From: Flavicella sediminum
Lineage (GTDB): Bacteria > Bacteroidota > Bacteroidia > Flavobacteriales > Flavobacteriaceae
Length of the DNA: 64,000 bases
Direction of reading: 5' to 3'
Assembly: GCF_006381105.1 (NCBI RefSeq)
Contig: NZ_VDET01000018.1
Span: forward strand, 1 to 64,000
Position numbers and translations under genes: made by a program. Of the stretch, positions 34,341 through 41,884 are shown piece after piece; the first letter of the stretch is position 1, and the number at the start of each line of letters is the position of its first letter. The notes below the pieces were generated by a model. It made no database searches. It saw nothing but the letters and a program-made list of their open reading frames with translations, and was not told the origin of the DNA.

Positions 34341-34374
34341 AAAAATGCAAACCTTCTGGTTTGCATTTTTTTTT
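34341..34374 (+). terminator. Terminator after fabI
   Basis: AAAAATGCAAACC (34341-34353), loop TTCT, GGTTTGCATTTTT (34358-34370), then more T. Confidence 0.93.
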
Positions 34375-34444
34375 GCGCTTTCCTTAGTTTTACATGAAAT
34401 AGAGCTCAATTAACTTTAGTATATTTGAAGCATATTTTCTATGC

Positions 34445-35410
34445 ATGAATTTGTTGTATTCTTTTATTATTCCTGTTTATAATCGTCCTTTTGAAGTGGA
34501 GGAGCTTTTGGAGAGTCTCGTCAAACAAAAGGGGGCTATTCCTTTTGAAGTTGTCCTTGTGGAAGATGGTTCTACAGAGACATCAGCGAAGGTGGTCAAA
34601 AAATATACAAACGATTTAGCAATTAAGTATTTTGTTACAGAAAATCAAGGAGCAGGGAAGAGTCGTAATTATGGAATGGAAAAAGCCTCCGCTAATTATT
34701 TTATCATTTTAGATTCGGATTGTATTCTTCCAGAAAACTATTTACAAGAAGTTGACAAAGCTTTGAAATTAAAGTTTACCGATGCTTTTGGAGGTCCCGA
34801 TGCTGCACATAAAAATTTTACGGATATTCAAAAAGCTATCAATTATTCCATGACATCTTTTTTTACTACAGGAGGAATTAGAGGTAAAAAGAAAGGAGTA
34901 GGGAAATTTCAACCAAGAAGTTTTAACTTCGGAATTTCAAAAAAGGCTTTTGAAAACACAGCCGGTTTTTCTGATTTAAAAATAGGAGAGGATATTGATT
35001 TAACGTTTCGACTTTGGGAAGCTGGTTTTGAAACACAGTTATTGGAAAAAGCTTTTGTATATCATAAACGGAGAGCTACATTTCAGCAGTTTTATGAGCA
35101 AACAAAATCATTTGGTTCTGCAAGGCCCTTGCTAAATAAAAGATACCCTGGTAGTGCTAAAATCACCTATTGGTTTCCTAGCGTTTTTTATGTCAGTTTT
35201 CTGTTCGCACTTTCTTTATATATGGCTACAGAAGTTTTCTTTTTTATAGAATTATTCTATCTGTATTTCTTCCTTGTTTTTGTGCATTCAAGTATTTTAA
35301 ACAAAAGTATAAAGGTTGGTGTTTTAAGTGTTTTAAGCACGGCTATTCAGTTTTATGGTTATGGAACTGGTTTTTTAAGAAGTTATTTTTCGACAAAAAT
35401 AAAGCCCTAA
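34445..35410 (+). CDS. Family 2 glycosyltransferase with C-terminal membrane segments
   Basis: GT-A fold: FIIPVYNRPFEVEELLESL, VLVEDGSTE, NQGAGKSRNYGMEKA and the metal-binding ILDSDC; the acceptor-side IGEDIDLTFRLWEAGF has the ED motif. Two or three hydrophobic segments at residues 245-310 place it at the inner membrane. Donor and acceptor cannot be told. It is a single gene, convergent with the FAH-family gene. Confidence 0.9.
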   Translation: MNLLYSFIIPVYNRPFEVEELLESLVKQKGAIPFEVVLVEDGSTETSAKVVKKYTNDLAIKYFVTENQGAGKSRNYGMEKASANYFIILDSDCILPENYLQEVDKALKLKFTDAFGGPDAAHKNFTDIQKAINYSMTSFFTTGGIRGKKKGVGKFQPRSFNFGISKKAFENTAGFSDLKIGEDIDLTFRLWEAGFETQLLEKAFVYHKRRATFQQFYEQTKSFGSARPLLNKRYPGSAKITYWFPSVFYVSFLFALSLYMATEVFFFIELFYLYFFLVFVHSSILNKSIKVGVLSVLSTAIQFYGYGTGFLRSYFSTKIKP

Positions 35411-35428
35411 ATTTTCATTTAAGGCTTT
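35401..35428. terminator. Hairpin overlapping the glycosyltransferase stop codon
   Basis: AAAGCCCTAAAT (35401-35412) and ATTTAAGGCTTT (35417-35428) pair with one mismatch; a short T run follows. It includes the stop codon of the glycosyltransferase and lies before the convergent FAH-family gene. Confidence 0.6.
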
Positions 35429-35450
35429 TGTATACATAAGAAGGCTTGGT

Positions 35451-36065
35451 TTATACCATTTTAAAATCTAAAAGTAATTTTCCTTCTATAGAACATTGAA
35501 GTCTGTCTCCTTTTAAGATAGCACCTGCGCCTGTAGCTGGTGTTCCTGTAAAGATTAAATCACCAGGTTCTAAAGTCATATATGTGGATACATAAGAAAT
35601 AATTTCACTAAAATTATAAATCATATGTGATGTATTTCCTACTTGTTTTTGTGCTCCGTTAATTTTTAAATCAAAGTTGATATCACTTGGGTCACTAAAA
35701 TTAGAAAAATCTTGAAAACCAGAAATTGGTGCCGCACCGTCAAAACCTTTGGCCAATTCCCAAGGACCGCTGTTTTCACGACATTTAGCCATTACATCTT
35801 TTGCTGTATAATCAATTCCAACGGCAATTTCTGAAACGTGATTTAGCGCGTCTTTTTCTGAAATATTTTTACCGGTTTTACCAATTTTTAAGACCAATTC
35901 AATTTCATAAGCCAGGTTGTTTGTGAAGGATGGATATACAACATCTTTGTTGTCTGTCACTAAACTTGATTCAGGTTTCGAAAAAATAACGGTAATTCCT
36001 TTTTTTACAGCGCTAATTTCTTCAATTGCATTTACGTAGTTTTTACCAATGGCAAGTATTTTCAT
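35451..36065 (-). CDS. Fumarylacetoacetate hydrolase-family protein
   Basis: 204 aa. MKILAIGKNYVNAIEE opening, metal-binding Glu pair in YEIELVLKIGK, DYTAKDVMAKCRENSGPWELAKGFDGAAPI and PGDLIFTGTPATGAG are the FAH/acylpyruvase signatures. Bacterial members of this size hydrolyse acylpyruvates or decarboxylate oxaloacetate; the exact substrate is not determined by sequence. Single gene. Confidence 0.92.
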   Translation of the reverse strand: MKILAIGKNYVNAIEEISAVKKGITVIFSKPESSLVTDNKDVVYPSFTNNLAYEIELVLKIGKTGKNISEKDALNHVSEIAVGIDYTAKDVMAKCRENSGPWELAKGFDGAAPISGFQDFSNFSDPSDINFDLKINGAQKQVGNTSHMIYNFSEIISYVSTYMTLEPGDLIFTGTPATGAGAILKGDRLQCSIEGKLLLDFKMV

Positions 36066-36133
36066 TGTTTAATTCTGTTAAGTAAGTTATAAATAAAAGT
36101 GATGTCGGATGCTTGTATGGATACTTTTACGGC

Positions 36134-36457
36134 CTAGTCCAAGCTCATAAGTTTGTATAATTTTTTATTGAGTATTTTGTTTTCAGCAGTAAATTTTCGA
36201 ACAAAATAAATGACAATCAATATGTAGATAATTGCAGAAGTTATTATTGCTATACCCAGTGCTTTAAGAGCATAGGTTGTGTCTCCCCAAAAGTTATTAT
36301 TGGCGTGAGAGGAGTAATTTATGAATGCGATAAAAACTAAAATAAAACCAGAAATCGTATAAGGGATCGCCTTTTTTGTTTTCTTTATTTTAGATTTATT
36401 CGTATCAACAATTGCTTGATATTTATCAATTAATTCTGTTTTCGAGCTCTTCGCCAT
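36134..36457 (-). CDS. Small membrane protein with two transmembrane segments
   Basis: 107 aa: a basic N-terminal third (KSKIKKTKKAIPYT), hydrophobic helix ISGFILVFIAFINY, a loop with NNNFWGDTTYALK, a second helix ALGIAIITSAIIYILIVIYFV and a basic C-terminal tail. Both termini should be cytoplasmic. No family recognised. Single gene between the FAH-family gene and the divIC/ftsB-like gene. Confidence 0.6.
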   Translation of the reverse strand: MAKSSKTELIDKYQAIVDTNKSKIKKTKKAIPYTISGFILVFIAFINYSSHANNNFWGDTTYALKALGIAIITSAIIYILIVIYFVRKFTAENKILNKKLYKLMSLD

Positions 36458-36594
36458 GCTGACAATTTTGTTAAAAGACTAAATTGACAATTTTAGGGAA
36501 TGTCGTCAATAACTTGGCTAAGATAATAAAAATAATTTTAGCTACTTTCGTCTAGCTCTCTTTTAACATTAATGAAAATTCTAATGATGTGGGT

Positions 36595-36912
36595 TTATTT
36601 TAAAGTATCAAATTCAATAATGAATAGGTCTTCATTTTCTTTTTTCATACGATAAACTTCTCTTGCAAATTTTTCCAACTTTAAAGGATCTTCTAGGGTC
36701 TCAATCATTTGCTTGTTTTGCTCTATTTCTTTTTTATAGAATTCAATAGAGTTTTGTAAATCATTAATTTCACGATCAAAATCTCTATGATTTAAATAAG
36801 AATTTTCATCAAAAAACAACATCCATACGGCAAAGGTTAAAAAAATTAGGACATACCTATTGGTTATAAATTTAAATACGGGGTGATTTATAATTTTTTT
36901 TAAAACTGTCAT
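36595..36912 (-). CDS. Septum formation initiator (FtsB/DivIC family)
   Basis: 105 aa: one N-terminal membrane helix (YVLIFLTFAVWMLFF) and a coiled coil (REINDLQNSIEFYKKEIEQNKQMIETL) followed by LEKFAREVYRMKKENEDLFII, the conserved DivIC end. It should act with FtsL and FtsQ in the divisome. Overlaps the udk stop by 4 bp, so coupled to it. Confidence 0.9.
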   Translation of the reverse strand: MTVLKKIINHPVFKFITNRYVLIFLTFAVWMLFFDENSYLNHRDFDREINDLQNSIEFYKKEIEQNKQMIETLEDPLKLEKFAREVYRMKKENEDLFIIEFDTLK

Positions 36913-37514
36913 AATTGTTTCTCTATACTCAATTTCAATTCTTCAAAAGCATTTTTCGTAGCATCACCATTAAAAATTATCTGGTCTGAAATGTCTTTAG
37001 TAGGTGCTACAAACAAGTCGTGCATGGGTTGCAAGGTGTTTTTATAGCGTTTTGTAACTTCTTCTTCTGTACGTCCTCTTTCTTTGATATCTCTTTTTAA
37101 TCTTCGTTGAAATCGATGCTCGTTCGGGGCATCAATGTATATTTTATAATCCATCAAATTTACCAATCTTTTATCGTTTAGAATTAAAATCCCCTCAATA
37201 ATTAGAATTTTTTTTGGAACAATTTTTTGAAATTGATCAGTTCTATTATGTGCTATAAATGAATAGCTTGGTTGTTCAATAGTTATACCAGTTTTTAAAA
37301 GTCCGATATGTTTGACAAGTAAATCAAAATCTAAAGAGTTTGGATGGTCAAAATTGAGTTCCATTCGCTCTTGCATTGAAAGATGGTCAGTTTTATGGTA
37401 ATAGGAATCTTGAGAAATAACTTCCAAAATATCTTTTGCATATATTTCTTTTAGCTTGTTAACCAAGCTGGTTTTTCCACTGGCAGTTCCGCCAGCAATT
37501 CCTATAACTAACAT
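36909..37514 (-). CDS. udk: Uridine kinase
   Basis: Phosphorylates uridine and cytidine in salvage. P-loop GIAGGTASGKTSLV (5-18), SQDSYYHKTDHLS, NFDHPNSLDFDLL, RLKRDIKERGRT lid. 201 aa. It starts the small unit with the septum initiator gene. Confidence 0.95.
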   Translation of the reverse strand: MLVIGIAGGTASGKTSLVNKLKEIYAKDILEVISQDSYYHKTDHLSMQERMELNFDHPNSLDFDLLVKHIGLLKTGITIEQPSYSFIAHNRTDQFQKIVPKKILIIEGILILNDKRLVNLMDYKIYIDAPNEHRFQRRLKRDIKERGRTEEEVTKRYKNTLQPMHDLFVAPTKDISDQIIFNGDATKNAFEELKLSIEKQL

Positions 37515-37554
37515 ATGTGATGTGTATTTGTTTTGGCATCAAAAATAACTAAAA

Positions 37555-37584
37555 AGCGTCCTAATACATACATATTAGGACGCT
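37555..37584 (-). terminator. Terminator after metK
   Basis: AGCGTCCTAATA (37555-37566) and TATTAGGACGCT (37573-37584) form a perfect 12-bp stem; on the - strand it is followed by a T run, serving metK. Confidence 0.88.
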
Positions 37585-37605
37585 CATTAAAATTTAAGTT
37601 ATTTT

Positions 37606-38862
37606 TTATAAAGCAAAAGCTTCTTTTACTTTGGCAACATAATCTAGTTTTTCCCAAGTAAAGGTTTCTACTTCTTTTTCTACAACTTCACCGCTTGGAG
37701 ACGTGTAACGAACCGTTTTAATTTCTGGAGTTCTACCCATATGTCCATAGGCAGCAGTTTCCAAATAAATAGGATTTCTTAATTTTAATCTGTCTTCAAT
37801 AGCAATTGGACGCATATCAAAAAGTGCAGTGATTTTCTTAGCAATTTCACCATCTGATAAATTAACTTTTGAAGTTCCGTAAGTTTCTACAAAAATTCCC
37901 ATAGGCTCAACAACGCCAATTGCATAAGAAACCTGAACTAATATTTCATCAGCAACACCTGCAGCGACTAAGTTTTTAGCGATATGTCTTGTTGCATAGG
38001 CAGCAGATCGATCTACTTTACTAGGATCTTTTCCACTAAAAGCACCACCACCATGAGCACCTTTACCTCCGTAAGTATCCACAATAATTTTACGACCTGT
38101 TAATCCTGTGTCTCCATGAGGTCCACCAATTACGAATTTTCCTGTTGGGTTGATATGGTATTTGATATCATCTCCAAATAAAGCTTGGATTTCTGGAGTC
38201 AATTTAGCCAAAACTCTTGGAATCAAAATTGAAATAATATCCGATTTTATTTTTGCCAACATCTTTTCATCATCAGCATCAAAATCATCATGTTGAGTAG
38301 AAATTACAATGGCTTCAATTCTTTCTGGTTTGTTGTCATCAGAATATTGAATCGTAACCTGACTTTTTGCATCTGGGCGTAAGTATGGAATTTCTTTTTC
38401 TTCTCTTCTTAATGCAGCCAATTCAATTAACAAACGATGTGATAATTCTAAAGCCAATGGCATGTAGTTATCAGTTTCGTTGGTTGCATAACCAAACATC
38501 ATTCCTTGGTCGCCAGCTCCTTGTTCTTCTTTGGTAGCTCTATCTACACCACGGCTAATGTCATCAGATTGTTCGTGGATTGCAGACAATACACCACAAG
38601 AATTCCCATCAAATTGATAAGCTCCTTTGGTATAACCAATTTTATTAATTGTTTCTCTGGCAATTTTTTGAACATCTAAATAGGTCGTAGATTTAACCTC
38701 TCCAGCTAAAAATACTTGTCCTGTAGTTACCATAGTTTCACAAGCAACTTTTGATTCTGGGTCAAATGCCATGAAATTATCTATTAATGCATCAGATATT
38801 TGATCTGCTACTTTATCTGGGTGTCCTTCCGAAACGGATTCGGATGTAAATAAATAAGCCAT
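37606..38862 (-). CDS. metK: S-adenosylmethionine synthetase
   Basis: Makes SAM from methionine and [24 protein letters not shown] opening, [16 protein letters not shown] (the MetK hexapeptide-type motif), [19 protein letters not shown] (Gly-rich P-loop). 418 aa. It is divergent from metY with 376 bp between; the first 140 bases of that region form a structured leader of metK. No S-box consensus is seen in that leader. Confidence 0.97.
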   Translation of the reverse strand: MAYLFTSESVSEGHPDKVADQISDALIDNFMAFDPESKVACETMVTTGQVFLAGEVKSTTYLDVQKIARETINKIGYTKGAYQFDGNSCGVLSAIHEQSDDISRGVDRATKEEQGAGDQGMMFGYATNETDNYMPLALELSHRLLIELAALRREEKEIPYLRPDAKSQVTIQYSDDNKPERIEAIVISTQHDDFDADDEKMLAKIKSDIISILIPRVLAKLTPEIQALFGDDIKYHINPTGKFVIGGPHGDTGLTGRKIIVDTYGGKGAHGGGAFSGKDPSKVDRSAAYATRHIAKNLVAAGVADEILVQVSYAIGVVEPMGIFVETYGTSKVNLSDGEIAKKITALFDMRPIAIEDRLKLRNPIYLETAAYGHMGRTPEIKTVRYTSPSGEVVEKEVETFTWEKLDYVAKVKEAFAL

Positions 38863-38907
38863 AATTCTTTTTTAATTTTATGCGTTTGTCGGAAACAAAT
38901 TAAAAAA

Positions 38908-38991
38908 TTACCACGAAGACTAAAGAAGGTAGATTGAAAATCCTGCTTTAGCTCTTTTTTAACGAGGTGGCAATCAGTCAAATCTTTCCTC
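38908..38991 (-). promoter_or_regulatory. Structured metK leader, candidate regulatory RNA
   Basis: On the - strand RNA: GAGG and CCTC (38988-38991 with 38964-38967) form a stem; TTGCCAC (38967-38973) pairs with GTGGTAA (38908-38914) over 7 bp including one wobble; inside, CTAAAG pairs with CTTTAG (38946-38951 with 38920-38925). The outer stem is followed directly by a run of U. The CCTC of the first stem shares a base with the outer stem, so the two may compete. I cannot match it to a known riboswitch class. Confidence 0.5.
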
Positions 38992-39006
38992 TTTGTTATC
39001 AGAGCA

Positions 39007-39014
39007 CAAAACTA
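39007..39014 (-). promoter_or_regulatory. -7 box of metK
   Basis: TAGTTTTG on the - strand (TAnnTTTG match), about 145 bp upstream of metK, so the transcript would include the whole structured leader. Confidence 0.45.
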
Positions 39015-39132
39015 TAAAAAAGAAATGAATATTTGCATATTTGAAAAATGTTTCTACATTTGTTTAGCAAAAAAAAATAAAAATGAAATTTTACATGCAA
39101 ATGTGTTCAAATATTATGTGCAGAATTATTCT

Positions 39133-39205
39133 GTAGAGGTATGCTTTTGTAAAATATTCAACGAATATAGGCGAGCCTCTGTAAATTTAGTATAGAGGTT
39201 TTTTT
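39133..39205 (+). promoter_or_regulatory. Terminator-containing metY leader (possible attenuator)
   Basis: CCTCTGTA (39176-39183) pairs with TATAGAGG (39191-39198, one wobble), followed by a run of T: a rho-independent terminator about 35 bp before metY. The AGAGG of its right arm recurs upstream at 39135-39139 within TAGAGGT, where it can pair with the same CCTCT instead. This is the layout of an attenuator, or of a short RNA that ends here. No S-box or tRNA-binding motif was recognised. Confidence 0.5.
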
Positions 39206-39238
39206 ATGCTTTAAATCAACAAAATAAATATAGAAATC

Positions 39239-40513
39239 ATGAGTGATCAAAAATTAGCAACGCAAGCTTTACATGCGGGACATGAAGTGTCAAATACACA
39301 AGGAACAAGAGCTGTACCTATTTACCAAACATCGTCTTATGTATTTAATGATACCGACCATGCTGCCAATTTATTTGGTTTAAAAGAATTAGGATTTATT
39401 TATACGCGTTTGAACAATCCAACAAATCAAATTTTACAGGAGCGTTTAGCGGCAATTGAAGGAGGAATTGGAGCTGTTGTATTTTCATCCGGAACAGGAG
39501 CTATTGCTACAAGTTTAATGACATTGTTAAAAGCAGGAGATCATATTGTGGCTTCTAGTAGTTTGTACGGTGGAACTTATACTTTGTTAAATGTAACCTT
39601 GCCAAGATTGGGAATTACTACAACTTTTGTAGATGCTTCAAACCCTGAAGAATTTAAAGCGGCTGTGCAAGATAATACCCGTGCCTTTTTTGTAGAATCT
39701 TTGGGAAATCCAAAATTAGATGTATTAGATTTAGAAGCGATTGCTGCGCATTCTAAAGAAGCAGGTGTTCCTTTTATTGTAGATAATACCGTGGCAACTC
39801 CAGCTTTATTAAATCCAATCAAACATGGAGCAAACTTGGTAATCCATTCGTTAACAAAATATATTGGTGGTAACGGAACTTCTTTAGGTGGTGCTATTAT
39901 TGATGCCGGTACTTTTGATTGGACTAATGGAAAATTCCCTGAATTTACGGAACCAAGTGCAGGTTACCATGGTTTGGTTTATAGCGAAGCTTTAGGGGCT
40001 GCTGCCTTTACTTTTAAATTAATTTTAGAAGGGTTGCGTGATTTTGGAGCGGCATTGAGTCCGTTTAATGCATTTCAAATTATTCAAGGTTTAGAAACAC
40101 TTCCTGTTAGAATTAAGCAACACAGTGCAAATGCATTAGAGTTGGCAAAATGGTTAGAAGGAAAAGAGGAAGTTGCTTGGGTAAATTATCCAGGATTGGA
40201 AAGTAGTAAGTACCACGAATTGTCTAAAAAGTATTTAGCCAAAGGACAAAGTGGTTTGGTTACTTTTGGAATAAAAGGTGGTTTTGATGCGGCTAAGAAA
40301 TTTACAGATGCGACTAAATTATTTTCTTTATTAGCAAATATTGGTGACACAAAATCATTAATTATACATCCAGCAAGTACTACACATCAGCAATTAACTG
40401 TTGAGCAGCAAGCTGGAGCAGGTGTAAGTCAAGATTTAATTCGTCTTTCTGTTGGTTTAGAAGATATTGAAGATTTAAAAGCAGATATAGAAAATGCTTT
40501 CAAAGCATTGTAA
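39239..40513 (+). CDS. metY: O-acetylhomoserine sulfhydrylase
   Basis: PLP enzyme that makes homocysteine from O-acetylhomoserine and sulfide. 424 aa; YTRLNNPTNQILQERLAAIEGG, VFSSGTGAIATSL, FVESLGNPKLDVLD, PFIVDNTVATP and the PLP-Lys in VIHSLTKYIGG identify the long MetY form of the Cys/Met metabolism family. It has its own leader and terminator, separate from the S-box-controlled metX-thrA-metZ operon that encodes a second enzyme of this family. Confidence 0.95.
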   Translation: MSDQKLATQALHAGHEVSNTQGTRAVPIYQTSSYVFNDTDHAANLFGLKELGFIYTRLNNPTNQILQERLAAIEGGIGAVVFSSGTGAIATSLMTLLKAGDHIVASSSLYGGTYTLLNVTLPRLGITTTFVDASNPEEFKAAVQDNTRAFFVESLGNPKLDVLDLEAIAAHSKEAGVPFIVDNTVATPALLNPIKHGANLVIHSLTKYIGGNGTSLGGAIIDAGTFDWTNGKFPEFTEPSAGYHGLVYSEALGAAAFTFKLILEGLRDFGAALSPFNAFQIIQGLETLPVRIKQHSANALELAKWLEGKEEVAWVNYPGLESSKYHELSKKYLAKGQSGLVTFGIKGGFDAAKKFTDATKLFSLLANIGDTKSLIIHPASTTHQQLTVEQQAGAGVSQDLIRLSVGLEDIEDLKADIENAFKAL

Positions 40514-40532
40514 AATCTAAATTTTATGAATA

Positions 40533-40570
40533 AAAAGGCCAGTGTAGTTTTTTAGAAAACACTGGCTTTT
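40533..40570 (+). terminator. Terminator after metY
   Basis: GCCAGTGT (40538-40545) and ACACTGGC (40559-40566) flanked by A and T runs. Confidence 0.9.
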
Positions 40571-40599
40571 CTATTTTTTATTTTTACCAAGATTTAATG

Positions 40600-40629
40600 T
40601 TGGTCGTATCTAAATAATTCCTACTTTTG
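40600..40629 (+). promoter_or_regulatory. Promoter of the metX-thrA-metZ operon
   Basis: TTG at 40600-40602, exactly 19 bp spacer, then TACTTTTG at 40622-40629; both elements match the Bacteroidota consensus. The S-box starts about 28 bp downstream. Confidence 0.7.
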
Positions 40630-40656
40630 TAGCCAAGTTCATACATTTATTGTAAC

Positions 40657-40768
40657 CGTTATCAAGAAAGGCAGAGGGATTAGACCCATTGAAGCCTTAG
40701 CAACCCTTTAACTTTTAAAGAAGGTGCTAAATTCTACCTTAGCTATTTTATAGTTAGGATAGATAACC
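40657..40768 (+). ncRNA. SAM-I (S-box) riboswitch
   Basis: The class signature is clear: GTTATCAAGA (P1 5' strand and kink-turn), GGCAGAGGGATTAGACCC, ATTGAAGCCTTAGCAACC, AAGGTGCTAAATTCTACC, and GATAAC (40762-40767) closing P1. It binds SAM and here precedes metX-thrA-metZ. Downstream are a small hairpin (GACTTT/AAAGTC, 40772-40786) and, 10 bases later, a T run at 40797-40804; this is not a textbook terminator, so the mode of control is uncertain. Confidence 0.93.
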
Positions 40769-40871
40769 AAAGACTTTGAAAAAGTCATCACTCTTAATTT
40801 TTTTATAACAGTTATTTAATGCCATCTTGTTTAAAGGTGATGAATTATTGTATAAATAAATAAAGTATCCA

Positions 40872-41846
40872 TTGAATAGTAGTTTAAAATATCATTCTAT
40901 AGAAAATTTCACCACGGAAACGGGGGTGGTTTATGACGAAATAGAACTCTCTTATGAGTTGTTTGGTCAGGAACTACATACAGCTCCTATTGTATTGGTG
41001 AATCATGCGCTTACAGGAAATTCAGATGTTGCAAGTCCGCATACCGGTTGGTGGAAAGGAATTGTTTCTCCAGGAAATCTTATTGATACAAATACATACA
41101 CCATCCTTGCCTTTAATATTCCAGGAAATGGTTACGACCAAAAGCCCGGAAATTTAATTGAAAGTTATAAAGATTTTACACTTCGCGATGTGGCCAAATT
41201 ATTTGGATTGGCATTGTTAGATTTAAAAGTTGAAAAATTGCATACCGTTATTGGTGGTTCTTTGGGAGGTGGTGTTTCTTGGGAATTAGCCGTTTTATTT
41301 CCCGACTTAGCAACAAATTTAATTGCTATAGGTTCCGATTGGAAAGCTTCGGATTGGATTTTAGCCCACAACAAAGTTCAAGAGCAAATTTTATTGAATT
41401 CTAAAAAACCGGTACATGATGCTCGTATGATGGCCATGTTGTTTTACAGAACAGCAGGTTCCTTCAAAGAAAAATTCAATAGAACTGTCAATGAAAATTT
41501 GGGAATTCCAAATGTTGAAAGTTGGTTGTTGCACCATGGTTTTCAGTTAGAAAATAGATTTCACTTACAGTCCTATAAACTGGTCAATCATTTATTGTCT
41601 ACCTTAGATATTACTAGAGAACGAGGTGCTTTTAAGGAGGTTGCTAAATTGATCAAAGCCAATATTATTCAAATAGGAATAGATTCAGATTTTTTCTTTG
41701 TAGCCGAAGAAAATATGGAAACCCATGAAGCATTGAACGAAATAGGCATCAAAAACACCTATAGAGAGTTAAAATCAATTCACGGTCACGATGGGTTTTT
41801 AGTGGAAGACGCGCAATTGAAAGAATTGTTAAAAGATATATTTTAA
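40872..41846 (+). CDS. metX: Homoserine O-acetyltransferase
   Basis: Alpha/beta-hydrolase enzyme that acetylates homoserine. LVNHALTGNSDV, GWWKGIVSPGNLIDTNTY, the nucleophile Ser130 in IGGSLGGGVSWE, and the late Asp/His in QIGIDSDFFFVAEE and IHGHDGFLVE. 324 aa, shorter than the common 350-380 aa MetX. The start is a TTG at 40872; no in-frame ATG fits before the first conserved strand. First gene after the S-box riboswitch. Confidence 0.92.
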   Translation: MNSSLKYHSIENFTTETGVVYDEIELSYELFGQELHTAPIVLVNHALTGNSDVASPHTGWWKGIVSPGNLIDTNTYTILAFNIPGNGYDQKPGNLIESYKDFTLRDVAKLFGLALLDLKVEKLHTVIGGSLGGGVSWELAVLFPDLATNLIAIGSDWKASDWILAHNKVQEQILLNSKKPVHDARMMAMLFYRTAGSFKEKFNRTVNENLGIPNVESWLLHHGFQLENRFHLQSYKLVNHLLSTLDITRERGAFKEVAKLIKANIIQIGIDSDFFFVAEENMETHEALNEIGIKNTYRELKSIHGHDGFLVEDAQLKELLKDIF

Positions 41847-41884
41847 TTAATAGTTATTGATACAAATAACAAAAATTTAAAGGT

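Noticed and set aside
38863-39014. S-box (SAM-I) riboswitch before metK
   Set aside because: The kink-turn ATCAAGA and the GCAACC core that are clear before metX are absent; only an unassigned structured leader is reported.
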